Origin: Pseudomonas sp. LS.1a
GTDB lineage: Bacteria; Pseudomonadota; Gammaproteobacteria; Pseudomonadales; Pseudomonadaceae
Length of the DNA stretch: 64,000 nucleotides
NCBI RefSeq assembly: GCF_022533585.1
Contig: NZ_CP092827.1
Location: forward strand, 660,001 to 724,000
Direction: 5' to 3'
Part shown: one piece after another, positions 28,988 to 38,653 of the stretch
Position numbering within the stretch: position 1 is the first letter of the stretch
Layout: each line of letters starts with the position of its first letter
Notes under the pieces: model-generated
Told to the model about the DNA's origin: nothing
Databases searched by the model: none
Seen by the model: the letters and a program-made list of their open reading frames with translations, nothing else
Translations under genes and position numbers: made by a program

Positions 28988-30196
28988 TCAGATCAAGCTA
29001 CCCAACTGGAAGATCGGCAGGTACATCGCCACCACCAGGCCGCCCACCAGCAGGCCCAGGACCAGCACGATGGCCGGCTCCAGCAGGCTGGTCAACTGGT
29101 CCAGCGCCTGGCTGACCTGTTCCTCGTAATGGCTGGCGGCTTTTTCCAGCATCTGGTCCAGCGTACCACTGGATTCCCCGATGGCCGTCAGTTGCACCAA
29201 CAGTGGTGGAAACAGCGGCTCAGCGGCCATCGCCTGGTGCAGCCCCTGCCCATTGGCCATGCCCTGACGCAGCCGCAACACCGCCTGCTCATGCAGGTCG
29301 CCGCCACTGACCCTGGCCACCGTACCCAGCGCATCCAACAACGGCACCCCGGCGGCGTAGGACGTTGCCAGGCTACGCGCAAACCGCGCCAGCGCCGCCT
29401 GCCCCAGCAGCTTGCCGAACACCGGCAAACCCAGCACTTGGCGAGATATCCACAGGCGCGCTGGCGCGTGCTGCCGGTAGAGCTGGCGCATGGCAAAACC
29501 CAGTACCACGCCCATCACCAGCAACAGCGGCGCAAACCGGCTCAGCCCTGTGGACAAGTCGATCACCCATTGGGTGAAAGCCGGCAACGCCGCGTCCATG
29601 CCAGAGAACATACTCTCGAATTTCGGAATCACCTCCAGCAACAAGATCGCCGACACCCCCAGCCCGGTCAGCAACAACAGCAGCGGGTAGATCATCGCCT
29701 TGCGCACTTTCTTGTGCAGCACCCGACGCTGCTCCAGCATGCTTGCCAACTGTTCAAGCTGCCGGTCGAGCGTGCCGGACTGCTCACCCACCCGCACCAG
29801 GTTGCAGTACAACGCATCGAACCAACCCGGGTGGCGCTGCAACGCATCCGCCAGCCCCAGGCCCGCGGCCACATCCTGTTTCAGTCTCTCCAGCAACACC
29901 GCCTGCGCCGCATCGCAGCCACTGCGCCCCATCACCTCGAACGCCTGCAGCAGCGGCACCCCGGCCTTGAGCAAGGTCGCCAGCTGCCGGCTGAACCCCG
30001 CCGGGTCGGCTTTCTCCCGGCGTTTCGGCAAACTGCACGTCAGCCCGCCGGCAGGCCGCAAGCCGGCTACCCTGATGCCCTGGCGGATCAGCCCGGCGCG
30101 CACATAGGCCGGGCTGCGCCCGGGTGTTTGGCCGCTGACCGGCGTGCCGTTGGCGTCGGTGCCGTGCCAGGTGTAGAGGCGTGTGGATGGGGTCAT
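28988..30196 (-). CDS. pilC: Type IV pilus inner-membrane platform protein PilC
   Basis: 402 aa from the ATG at 30196 (preceded by AAAAGGACC). The GspF/PilC fold is seen as two homologous halves with motifs FSRQLATLLKAGVPLLQAFEVM and FARSLATSYAAGVPLLDAL, and three membrane helices. PilC couples the cytoplasmic ATPases to pilus growth. The gene order is pilC-pilD-coaE-yacG, with pilA divergent. The assembly ATPase PilB, normally between pilA and pilC, is not here. Confidence 0.94.
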   Translation of the reverse strand: MTPSTRLYTWHGTDANGTPVSGQTPGRSPAYVRAGLIRQGIRVAGLRPAGGLTCSLPKRREKADPAGFSRQLATLLKAGVPLLQAFEVMGRSGCDAAQAVLLERLKQDVAAGLGLADALQRHPGWFDALYCNLVRVGEQSGTLDRQLEQLASMLEQRRVLHKKVRKAMIYPLLLLLTGLGVSAILLLEVIPKFESMFSGMDAALPAFTQWVIDLSTGLSRFAPLLLVMGVVLGFAMRQLYRQHAPARLWISRQVLGLPVFGKLLGQAALARFARSLATSYAAGVPLLDALGTVARVSGGDLHEQAVLRLRQGMANGQGLHQAMAAEPLFPPLLVQLTAIGESSGTLDQMLEKAASHYEEQVSQALDQLTSLLEPAIVLVLGLLVGGLVVAMYLPIFQLGSLI

Positions 30197-30376
30197 GCAA
30201 AGGTCCTTTTCCTGCCCGTGCGACAAGCCTGGAAACAGCTTGCCGCGTCCATGCAAGGGCGCGCGTCCGTGATGCTCACTAGAGTAGTTCAGCGAAGACG
30301 ACGCCCAAGCAGGCAGGGGTGACAAAAGGTGTCTGTTCAGGCCTACTGCGCCGCTGCCAGCCGGGGTCGAGCCTGA

Positions 30377-30823
<447 letters not shown>

Positions 30824-30894
30824 GGGTAGGGCAATAAGTCAGGGGAAACAGGGGTTTGCGTAACGGGTGCGAGCAGTGGTACGTTGCGCTACAC

Positions 30895-30970
30895 GCCGGT
30901 GTAGCTCAGTCGGTAGAGCAGCGCACTCGTAACGCGAAGGTCGCAGGTTCGATTCCTGTCTCCGGCACCA
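30895..30970 (+). tRNA. tRNA-Thr (CGU)
   Basis: 76 nt with acceptor arms GCCGGTG / CTCCGGC (one wobble or mismatch), anticodon loop CTCGTAA (anticodon CGT), T arm GGTTCGATTCC and encoded CCA. An integrase gene follows at 31132, and the 3' part of the tRNA is the left attachment site of the island. Confidence 0.97.
30950..30964 (+). other. Left attachment site (attL) in tRNA-Thr
   Basis: CGATTCCTGTCTCCG, in the T arm and acceptor stem of tRNA-Thr, is repeated exactly at 52061-52075. The pair brackets the island of about 21.1 kb. Confidence 0.78.
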
Positions 30971-31015
30971 GTTCAGGTTCCAGCGAAGGCTACCAATATC
31001 TCTGTAATCCCCGTA

Positions 31016-31040
31016 AAACCCGCCTTCTGGCGGGTTTTTT
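31016..31040 (+). terminator. Intrinsic terminator after tRNA-Thr
   Basis: AAACCCGCC, loop TTCT, GGCGGGTTTTTT. It lies between the tRNA and the integrase. Confidence 0.88.
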
Positions 31041-31131
31041 CGTTATGGCGCTCCGTCGGAATCCGACAGCTGCCAGCCGATTTAGGGGTAACGTTTGGGA
31101 TAAAGTCGATTCGATAAAGGGGTTTACCCTT

Positions 31132-32454
31132 ATGGCTCGTACTACTGCTCCCCTGACCGACACCGCATGCCGATCGGCCAAACCTACTGACCGCCCCTAC
31201 AAGCTTTTCGACGGTGACGGTCTTTACCTCCTCGTTTACCCCAATGGCCGAAAAGGCTGGCGCTTCCGGTATGTGAAACCGGATGGGCGCGAGGGGCTGA
31301 CCTCGTTTGGTAACTATCCCGTCATCGGGCTTGCAGATGCTCGGCAGAAGCGTCTGGAGACTAAGCGGATCCTGGCTGAAGGCATAGATCCGATTGCGTC
31401 CAAGCAGCAGGCCAAGGTCGAGGCGGTTGTCAGAGGCCACACATTCGAACGCGTTGCCTTGGACTGGCATAAGGAAATGTCCGTGAAGTGGGCGCCTGGC
31501 CATTCGAGGACCGTGCTGAGTCGTTTGAAGACTCACGTATTTCCGCTGCTAGGCGCACGCGCCATTGTTGATCTGGATACCTTCGACCTCATGCAGCCAC
31601 TGGAAGTGATTAAGAAACGCGGCACGATTGATGTGGCCTTAAGGGTACAAAACTACCTTCAGAGCATCATGCGTGAGGCTAAGCGGCAGCGGCTGATCAC
31701 GGTGAATCCTGCATATGACCTTGAGGGCTTCATCAGCGCGCCACGGGTTACGCACCGACCTGCACTTCCGCTGTCACGTCTGCCTGAGTTGATGGACCGC
31801 ATCGAGCACTACAAAGGACGCACGCTCACTCGGCTGACAGTCATGCTGTCGCTGCATGTATTCGTACGCTCCAGCGAATTGCGCTTCGCACGTTGGAGTG
31901 AGTTCGACCTGAAACGCGGTATATGGGAGATACCTGACACGCGGCCCGCGTTGGACGGCGTACCGTATTCGACCAGAGGAACGAAGATGGCGGGCGACAT
32001 CCACCTAGTTCCTCTGTCACCGCAAGCGGTGGCGTTGCTCGAACAAATTCATGCGATCACGGGGTACTTCGATCTGGTATTCACCAGTGACGCCCGCTCG
32101 TGGAAGCCAATGTCCGAGAACACGGTCAACAGCGCTTTGCGGAAAATGGGTTACGACACCAAGACCGAAATCTGCGGGCATGGCTTCCGGTCCATGGCTT
32201 GCAGTGCCTTGGTCGAATCCGGGCTGTGGTCAGAGACGGCTATTGAGCGGCAGATGAGTCACAGAGAGCGCAACAACGTTCGGGAGGCGTACATCCACAA
32301 GGCAGAGTTCCTGGAGGAACGGCGAATGATCATGAGTTGGTGGAGCCGTTACCTCGAAGCGAACCGGCAGGAGCATATCTCGCCGCATGAGTTCGCGAAT
32401 GAGACCGGTGCAAACGTTTCTAGCCTAAGAGCAAGGCGTGGCGCAGTCGAGTGA
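31132..32454 (+). CDS. P4-type tyrosine integrase
   Basis: 440 aa from the ATG at 31132. The N terminus MARTTAPLTDTACRSAKPTDRPYKLFDGDGLYLLV is the DUF4102-type arm-binding domain of P4 integrases. The catalytic set is visible: Arg in HVFVRSSELRFARWSEFD, HGFRSM (the His-x-x-Arg box), a His in RQMSHRERN and the nucleophilic Tyr in VREAYIHK. It sits about 160 bp behind tRNA-Thr, the standard place for an island integrase, and would catalyse integration and excision between the two 15-bp repeats. Confidence 0.94.
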   Translation: MARTTAPLTDTACRSAKPTDRPYKLFDGDGLYLLVYPNGRKGWRFRYVKPDGREGLTSFGNYPVIGLADARQKRLETKRILAEGIDPIASKQQAKVEAVVRGHTFERVALDWHKEMSVKWAPGHSRTVLSRLKTHVFPLLGARAIVDLDTFDLMQPLEVIKKRGTIDVALRVQNYLQSIMREAKRQRLITVNPAYDLEGFISAPRVTHRPALPLSRLPELMDRIEHYKGRTLTRLTVMLSLHVFVRSSELRFARWSEFDLKRGIWEIPDTRPALDGVPYSTRGTKMAGDIHLVPLSPQAVALLEQIHAITGYFDLVFTSDARSWKPMSENTVNSALRKMGYDTKTEICGHGFRSMACSALVESGLWSETAIERQMSHRERNNVREAYIHKAEFLEERRMIMSWWSRYLEANRQEHISPHEFANETGANVSSLRARRGAVE

Positions 32455-33146
32455 GCGCGCGGCTTTGAAATTTCGGTGATCCGCTTTCCATGCGGGTCCA
32501 TCCAAACAGAGCCTTCAAGGTCACGCCGCTCCTGCGGTGGTTCTACCCAAGGGCGATTCGCATCCGGCAGCTCGCCCGGTCACTACCCATGTGATGGATG
32601 CTCTTCTACATATGGCCCTCGTGCGCCAGACACACCTTACCTCGCTGTCCTGCAGCAACCTATTCGCTTGGCCGAGTCTTGCGCCAACCTGCGCCCGTCT
32701 CTTTCTCCTGGAAAGAGACGGGCGCTTCTAACACTGCTGCAGCCCTCATTGCACTTGGCTTTGCGGCTTCTCAACTCGTGACAATCGGCGTGACAAACGC
32801 CGATGTCACCAGCAACAGCCATGTAGATGATGGTGCCGCAGCCCAGGGAATGGACTGCACCTGACTGACAGTCAGGCGTGCCCCGGTCATCGCATTGCTG
32901 CTTGCACTTGGCTCAGGATCTCGCGGCACTGGTCTCGTCAGCCAATGCAGCCTCCACCCGCCCACCGGTAACGGTGCTCAGGAGGCCAGATCATGAGATG
33001 CCCTTGCTCTTGGTCGTAAGGAGCCGCCGTCCCGCGTTAGAGGACATCCCCACAGGTCGCAGGGGCCTTGATCCCTGATAACACTCAGCATTCTTGGCGG
33101 GATGACGTGGGGCGAGGATCGGAGATCGAAAGATGAGGTGAGCGAT
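32455..33146. other. 692-bp gap between the two recombinases, with a perfect hairpin and a palindrome
   Basis: No convincing gene was found; open frames here have no family resemblance or ribosome site. A perfect 15-bp stem with a 5-nt loop lies at 32691-32725 (left arm GCGCCCGTCTCTTTC). It has no T run, so it is a poor terminator. A 17-bp palindrome, CCTGACTGACAGTCAGG, lies at 32860-32876 and looks like a protein-binding site. Confidence 0.6.
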
Positions 33147-34127
33147 ATGGGACTGGTGGGTAAACGCGATGGCCGCAATTTCGGCTACGGCAGGCAATTG
33201 AGTTACGCAGGGCCGCAGGCGCTGAAAGACATGTTCGGCGGCGGCCACTACGGCACGGTCAAGGCGCACTGTGATCGGTGGCAGGCATTCGTGAAGTGGT
33301 GCCGCTCCGAACAGGGACCGGGTATCAACGATGCGCGGCAAATTGATCGGAAGGTATTGGCGGACTATGCGGCGTACCTGCGCGACGTGGTTAGGCGCGG
33401 TGACCTCGCTGTCAGCACCGCACAAAACCGGTTATGCAGCGTTAACAGGACCATGGCGGCGCTTCGCGGTGATCAGTGTGTGAAATTGCCAAGCCCGAGC
33501 AAGGCGTTGGGTATGCAGCGCACCGGAATTCGCCACACTGTGCCGCAGGGCCAAGACCGCGAACAGGTTAAACAAATAGTCGACGCGCTTTGCAGCCAAC
33601 ACCAAATGCGGGCCGCCGCGATTGTTCTGCTGGCGCGAGCCACCGGCATGCGCTTGCGTGAGGCCATCTTGGCTGACCTGCCGCGGCTAAGCCGCGAGGC
33701 TAACGACCTAGGCAGGATAAACATTCAGGACGGCACCAAAGGTGGCCGCGCCGGTGCCTCAGCGCCACGTTGGATTGCGGTGGACGGCCATATTCGAGGT
33801 GCGCTTAGGTTCGCACAGCAGGTGTCGCCTGCAGTTAGCCACAACCTAATTGCGCCACACGAAAGCTATCTGAATGTTCTGCAAGAAGTCATTCGCCCTG
33901 CGCGGGCCATCCTGCATGCACACAACCTCAGAGGATTCCATGAGCTACGAGCGGCATACGCTTGTGAGCGCTATGAGCAAATCACCCAACACCGCACGCC
34001 TATCAATGACGGCCACTTTTGCCAGGTAGATAGGACCCTTGATCGTGAGGCCCGGAGGCAAATCAGCTATGAGCTTGGGCACGGTCGAATCGACGTGGTG
34101 GGTGCCTACATTGGAGGACGCACATGA
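33147..34127 (+). CDS. Second tyrosine recombinase (integrase-domain protein)
   Basis: 326 aa from the ATG at 33147 (GAGGTG upstream); in-frame sequence extends back to 33102 without a better start. The recombinase core is recognised from Arg in ARATGMRLREAILADL, the His-x-x-Arg box in LRGFHELRAAYA and the terminal ELGHGRIDVVGAYIGGR with His and the candidate nucleophile Tyr. It resembles the integrase-domain proteins of Pseudomonas mobile elements that accompany a main integrase. It overlaps the next gene by 4 bp. Whether it is active in island movement is unknown. Confidence 0.82.
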   Translation: MGLVGKRDGRNFGYGRQLSYAGPQALKDMFGGGHYGTVKAHCDRWQAFVKWCRSEQGPGINDARQIDRKVLADYAAYLRDVVRRGDLAVSTAQNRLCSVNRTMAALRGDQCVKLPSPSKALGMQRTGIRHTVPQGQDREQVKQIVDALCSQHQMRAAAIVLLARATGMRLREAILADLPRLSREANDLGRINIQDGTKGGRAGASAPRWIAVDGHIRGALRFAQQVSPAVSHNLIAPHESYLNVLQEVIRPARAILHAHNLRGFHELRAAYACERYEQITQHRTPINDGHFCQVDRTLDREARRQISYELGHGRIDVVGAYIGGRT

Positions 34128-34411
34128 GCAAGACATTCGATATGGAATTGTTCTTGGCCGGCGCGCTGACTGGATCGCACGCGACGCGGCAACGGCATTT
34201 GCGGCAGGCGATGTTTATCCAAGCTGAAATCGCAGAACGCTGGCAGATAGAGACACCTTGGAATTGGCAGAGGAAGCATGTGGCTTGGTTTCTTGAACAC
34301 CGAGTAGCTGGGCGATGCGCGGTGACTCGGTACTACTACCTGCTAACGGTGCGGCTGCTAGCTCGTCGTTTAGAAAAGCCGTGGATCTTCAAATTCCAAG
34401 CTGAGATCTGA
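34124..34411 (+). CDS. Small basic protein coupled to the second recombinase
   Basis: 95 aa, starting at the ATGA overlap with the recombinase; ribosome site TTGGAGGACG. The middle, NWQRKHVAWFLEHRV followed by TRYYYLLTVRLLARRL, has the look of the SAM-like core-binding domain of phage integrases, without any catalytic part. It may be a DNA-binding partner of the recombinase. That idea is inference from a short sequence; otherwise the protein is unrecognised. Confidence 0.6.
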   Translation: MSKTFDMELFLAGALTGSHATRQRHLRQAMFIQAEIAERWQIETPWNWQRKHVAWFLEHRVAGRCAVTRYYYLLTVRLLARRLEKPWIFKFQAEI

Positions 34412-34440
34412 TCGATTTTCACGACTGACCGCTTTGGACC

Positions 34441-34560
34441 CAGGCTGTGTGAAAACCTTTGGCGCGATCCGGCTGGTTAGAAAACAACCAAAATTTCGCG
34501 CTTCTACGCGAATTCTGGGTTAGCTGAATAGCCAAGCTTTTACAGATTTCACGTACGCTC
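34441..34560. repeat. MITE-like element, left copy (one end lost)
   Basis: It begins CAGGCTGTGTGAAAAC and matches, at roughly 70% by eye, the first 120 bp of the complete element at 51702-51859 (shared blocks include TTCTGGGTTAG and GCCAAGCTTTT). Its right terminal repeat is missing. The copy is nested inside an inverted repeat, TGACCGCTTTGGA at 34426 and TCCAAAGCGGTCA at 34602. The remaining sequence from 34412 to 35046 shows no gene. Confidence 0.7.
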
Positions 34561-35046
34561 GCGCTTTTCAAAGAACCGTCAGTGTTTCCGCATAGCTTCG
34601 ATCCAAAGCGGTCATTGGCGAGACCCTTGATTTACTCAGTTTTCGAAGGAAGTCGTGACCTTGAGAAGACGCGTTACCAGCGAATGGTCCCATCACGTCG
34701 CCTGCTTTGCGGCTAAAACCGTTTCTTCAGTGCTCACTCGATTTGGGTGACTCGCACACTGGCGGCGTATGACATAAATAATGTCCTATTTTGACAAGAT
34801 CCTGTCTTACCCGAAGGGTTGATCAAGCCATCCACCATCAATAATTCACATAACGGCTCGCTTCGCGCCACAGGCCAGCTGTTGCAGTTTCGCGAGTAAG
34901 CAGCCTCGTCTTACAACTCCAATGCTGCGGCGCCCCTTGCACCGGCAATCCGGTAGCACTCCTATAAAAATAGAACCTATTACGTATCTAACGCCGCGCC
35001 GCGCCGCGCGGAACGCGCTCGCGCGCTTATTGAAGACTTGACTGCC

Positions 35047-35949
35047 ATGATCGCTACTTCTGCTTCTAGCGCCGGTGTTTCCACCGGTCATCGTAATGCT
35101 TTGCTCTGCGCACACGTCGCTGCGGTGCTCTTTGGGCTTACTGGTATCCTCGGGGCGTTGATTCTCGCCGATGCCAGCGTAATCACTTTCGGCCGGGCAG
35201 CATTTGCCTTCATTGCCCTTGGTTTTGTTGCTGGTCTCAAAGGCACTCGTTTGTTGGACGCCCTGAGCTGGCGCAACTTACCGGTTATTGGCCTCACTGG
35301 CACCTTATTGGCCGCCCACTGGGTTACGTTCTTCATTGCTGTGAAAGTGGGGGGCGTAGCAGTGGCTACTCTTGGCTTCGCCAGCTTCCCCGCGTTCATC
35401 GCTCTCATAGACTTGCTCCTGTTTCGTGAGCGAATCGGGAAAACCGAAAGCGTCCTGCTGCTGATCGTGACAGCCGGGCTGGTGTTGGTGGTTCCTTCGT
35501 TCGACCTGCTCGACAAGGGCACAGTCGGTTTGGTCTGGGGATTGGCTTCGGGGTTGTCATTCGCTCTGCTGGCGGTGGCTAACCGTCGCCACACGTCGGG
35601 TATGAACGCCTTGCAGATCGCATTCTGGCAGAACGTGGTGGTGGCCGCGCTGATGGTGCCATTTGCGTTCAGCCACCTCGCCGACGCCAGCCTGCGGGCT
35701 GATGACTGGGTTAACCTAGCGCTGCTGGGAATTTTCTGCACCGGGCTTTCACAATTTCTTTTCGTCAAGAGTCTGGATGGCCTGCAGGCGCGCACGGCTG
35801 GGATGATCATCGCGCTGGAGCCGGTGTATGCCATCGCCTGTGCTTGGTGGCTGTTTGGCGAACAGCCTTCGCTGCGCATGTGCGCTGGAGCAGCGCTGGT
35901 GGTGCTGGCCACTGTACTGAGCGCCCGCTGCAAATCATCCTCCCACTGA
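35047..35949 (+). CDS. EamA-family (DMT) transporter
   Basis: 300 aa from the ATG at 35047; a TTG at 35038 in frame is possible. There are ten hydrophobic segments in two halves of five, as in EamA proteins, with FGRAAFAFIALGFVAGL and the second-half signature ALEPVYAIACAWWLFGEQPSL. Such proteins export amino acids or metabolites; the substrate here is unknown. It is the first cargo gene of the island and reads toward the amino-acid permease. Confidence 0.88.
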   Translation: MIATSASSAGVSTGHRNALLCAHVAAVLFGLTGILGALILADASVITFGRAAFAFIALGFVAGLKGTRLLDALSWRNLPVIGLTGTLLAAHWVTFFIAVKVGGVAVATLGFASFPAFIALIDLLLFRERIGKTESVLLLIVTAGLVLVVPSFDLLDKGTVGLVWGLASGLSFALLAVANRRHTSGMNALQIAFWQNVVVAALMVPFAFSHLADASLRADDWVNLALLGIFCTGLSQFLFVKSLDGLQARTAGMIIALEPVYAIACAWWLFGEQPSLRMCAGAALVVLATVLSARCKSSSH

Positions 35950-36095
35950 CGCTGTGTAGCCCAGGGATATGTCCGGCTCACTCCATTTGGTGTCCGAACC
36001 AGTCAATTGAGCCCTGTTTTCGCTCTCTATGGTTAGGCGGTGACGTGCCCTGGCACTGCACCCTACCCATAACAAGAGCAAAAGCAGGGACCATA

Positions 36096-37502
36096 ATGAC
36101 TATGACGACGTCTGGGAAAGCCAGCGATCAGTTGGCGCAGGGATTCAAGCCTCGACATGTGACTATGTTGTCGATTGCCGGTGTGATCGGCGCGGGTTTA
36201 TTCGTAGGTTCCGGACAAGCGATCGCTGCGGCAGGTCCGGCAGCGATCATTGCCTATGCGCTTGCTGGCGCTCTCGTAGTGCTGGTAATGCGCATGCTAG
36301 GCGAGATGGCGGTGGCGAGTCCTGACACCGGTTCCTTTTCCACTTATGCAGATCGTGCAATCGGGCACTGGGCCGGTTTCACCATTGGCTGGCTGTATTG
36401 GTGGTTCTGGGTGCTGGTGATTCCGATCGAGGCGATTGCTGCCGGCGTCGTGCTCAACAACTGGTTTCCCGGGGTTCAACCCTGGTGCTTCGCGTTGTCG
36501 ATGACAGTGCTACTCACCGCCACAAACCTGTTCAGCGTGGCCAAGTACGGTGAGTTCGAATTCTGGTTCGCAATGCTCAAGGTGATCGCGATCGTCGCCT
36601 TCATCGCACTTGGCGGATTCGCTTTGGCAGGGGCACTGCCGGCACGCGAGGTCAGCGGTCTGGCAAGTCTGATGAGCGCCCATGGTGGTTTCATGCCTAA
36701 TGGCTGGACGGCCATCATTGGTGCCTTGCTCACCACCATGTTCAGCTACCTCGGCACCGAAGCGGTCACTATTGCCGCTTCCGAATCTGCCGACCCCGCC
36801 CGAAATATCGCCAAGGCGACACGCTCGGTGATCTGGCGGATAAGCGTGTTCTACCTGCTTTCCATCTTCATCATCATATCGGTGGTGCCATGGAATGATC
36901 CGCTGCTGCCACTTCATGGTTCCTATCAACGGGCATTGGAGATCATGAACATTCCCTATGCCAAGCTGATGGTAGACATTGTGGTGTTAGTGGCGGTGGC
37001 CAGCTGCCTGAACTCGTCGATCTACATCGCTTCGCGCATGTTGTTCTCTCTTGCCAAGCGCGGAGATGCACCGGCTGCCGTAGGCCGTACTTCGGGAGCC
37101 GGTGTACCACGGGCTGCCGTGATAGGCAGCACACTGATTGGCATGGTGACCACCATCATCAACTACTTCGCACCTTCCGAGGTGTTTGCATTTCTGTTGG
37201 CCAGTTCGGGGTCAATTGCTCTGCTGGTATATCTCGCCATCGCTTTCTCACAGCTACGCATGCGAGCCGTGCTGGAGAAGCAGAACCAAGCTACTGCCTT
37301 CAAGATGTGGCTCTACCCATGGCTTACCTATGGGGTGATTGGCTTCATCATTTTCGCCTTGGGCGTGATGTTCGTGATGCCCCAACATCGATTGGAGGTA
37401 TCGCTAACCATCGGCTTGGCCTTGGTGATCCTGGTAATAGGTGTGATCAACAGCCGGCGCCATGGGCAGGTGATGCCGCTGTCGACGACAGAAGCTGCGT
37501 GA
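36096..37502 (+). CDS. APC-family amino acid permease (GabP-like)
   Basis: 468 aa with about twelve membrane helices. LKPRH-like start GFKPRHVTMLSIAGVIGAGLFVGSG and EFEFWFAMLKVIAI are hallmarks of the GabP/proline-type amino acid transporter group, and the length matches E. coli GabP. It probably imports GABA or a related amino acid by proton symport. Its presence beside an aldehyde dehydrogenase and amine-oxidase-type enzymes fits a catabolic island. Confidence 0.88.
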   Translation: MTMTTSGKASDQLAQGFKPRHVTMLSIAGVIGAGLFVGSGQAIAAAGPAAIIAYALAGALVVLVMRMLGEMAVASPDTGSFSTYADRAIGHWAGFTIGWLYWWFWVLVIPIEAIAAGVVLNNWFPGVQPWCFALSMTVLLTATNLFSVAKYGEFEFWFAMLKVIAIVAFIALGGFALAGALPAREVSGLASLMSAHGGFMPNGWTAIIGALLTTMFSYLGTEAVTIAASESADPARNIAKATRSVIWRISVFYLLSIFIIISVVPWNDPLLPLHGSYQRALEIMNIPYAKLMVDIVVLVAVASCLNSSIYIASRMLFSLAKRGDAPAAVGRTSGAGVPRAAVIGSTLIGMVTTIINYFAPSEVFAFLLASSGSIALLVYLAIAFSQLRMRAVLEKQNQATAFKMWLYPWLTYGVIGFIIFALGVMFVMPQHRLEVSLTIGLALVILVIGVINSRRHGQVMPLSTTEAA

Positions 37503-37545
37503 CATGGAAAGCCCGTTTGCAGAACGTCTGCGCGCGGGCTCTACG

Positions 37546-38586
37546 TCAACTGGGTTCGCGCTGCATGCTTTTCACGCAGGTAAAGCGTTTTTCTTTTGAA
37601 GGACTGTACCCGAAGAACGACGCATAACACTTGCTGAAGTGGCTTGCAGAGACGAACCCGCACGCCACGGCAACGCCCAACAGAGGCAGGTCGGAATACT
37701 GCAGCAGCCGTCGGCTTTCGGTGATGCGTAGCTCCAGGTAGTAGCGCACAGGAGTAGTCCCCAGCTGATGCTGGAACAAGCGTCCGATCTGGCGCTTCGA
37801 GCGACCTACGTATTCGGCTATCTGATCCTGGCTCAGGGGCTCTTCGATATTCGCGGCCATCAGGCTGATCGCTTCACGTAGCGGCTCACTGATGTTGGTG
37901 TGTGGGGCCGGGACAGTACGCCGGTAGCGGGACGCCTCGAAAGCCAGGATAGCGGTAACGCCATCGGTCAACGCCGTGCCTCTTCTTTGTCCCAACCACT
38001 CAAGCACCATGTTGAACGCGCCTGCAGGACTCGCCGCGCTCAAGCGGTCACGGTCGACGACGAAGCTGTCTGTGCTTACGTGACTGTGATGGGCGATTTC
38101 TGCTACGGCCCCACGGTGCTCCGGATGAACCGCGCAGCGGTAGCCGTCAAGCAACCCCGATTGCCCCAGGAACCAGGCGCCGTTCCACAGTCCGGCCAAT
38201 GCAACTCCCTTTCTTGCCAGGCCCTGCAGACAAGCGCTCAAGTCAGCGGAAGCTACCAGCGCGGTACGCAGGCCACCGCAAATCACCAGCAAATCCAAGG
38301 GTAGCTTGAGGCTTTTCTCCCATGATGCTGCTGGAGAGATATCGATACCCAGGTCACTGATTACTGACTGGCCGTCCAAGCTGAAGGTGGTACTCACACA
38401 GGTTTCTGGCTGAATCAGATTGGCAGTAACCAGAGTGTCCAGGGCCTGAGTAAACGCCAACAGCGAGAAGTGCTCGAGCAAGAGAAAGCCCACGCGCGTC
38501 TGTTGATGGGTGGGCTGTTCGACCGAGTGGGTGAAACGCGAATTGTGCCCATTCAGGGCATTGCTGAAGCTACGAGTCGGACGCAA
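37546..38586 (-). CDS. GlxA-type AraC-family regulator
   Basis: About 346 aa if the TTG at 38586 is used. The open frame runs further back to 38745, but that part overlaps the permease 3' end and a terminator, so it is not likely translated. The N-terminal DJ-1/PfpI-like domain is seen in TRVGFLLLEHFSLLAFTQALD and AGLWNGAWFLGQSGLLDGY. The C-terminal AraC HTH holds IAEYVGRSKRQIGRLFQHQLG and VAVACGFVSASHFSKCYASFFG. Related regulators (CdhR, ArgR, GbdR) control carnitine, arginine or betaine use. The neighbouring betaine-type ABC operon is a likely target. Confidence 0.82.
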   Translation of the reverse strand: MRPTRSFSNALNGHNSRFTHSVEQPTHQQTRVGFLLLEHFSLLAFTQALDTLVTANLIQPETCVSTTFSLDGQSVISDLGIDISPAASWEKSLKLPLDLLVICGGLRTALVASADLSACLQGLARKGVALAGLWNGAWFLGQSGLLDGYRCAVHPEHRGAVAEIAHHSHVSTDSFVVDRDRLSAASPAGAFNMVLEWLGQRRGTALTDGVTAILAFEASRYRRTVPAPHTNISEPLREAISLMAANIEEPLSQDQIAEYVGRSKRQIGRLFQHQLGTTPVRYYLELRITESRRLLQYSDLPLLGVAVACGFVSASHFSKCYASFFGYSPSKEKRFTCVKSMQREPS

Positions 38587-38607
38587 CGGTGTTTCTCTTT
38601 GATCATG

Positions 38608-38639
38608 CAAAAAGTTGTGGCGGGCCAGAACGGCCCGCC
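38608..38639 (-). terminator. Intrinsic terminator of the ABC operon
   Basis: On the minus strand GGCGGGCC, a 5-nt loop and GGCCCGCC are followed by ACAACTTTTT. It lies 15 bp after the last permease gene. Confidence 0.82.
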
Positions 38640-38653
38640 GTGTTTTCCCGGGC

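Noticed and set aside
32598..32864. Small gene in the gap between the two recombinases
   Set aside because: The 88-codon frame spans the perfect hairpin, has no ribosome site, and the protein has no recognisable pattern.
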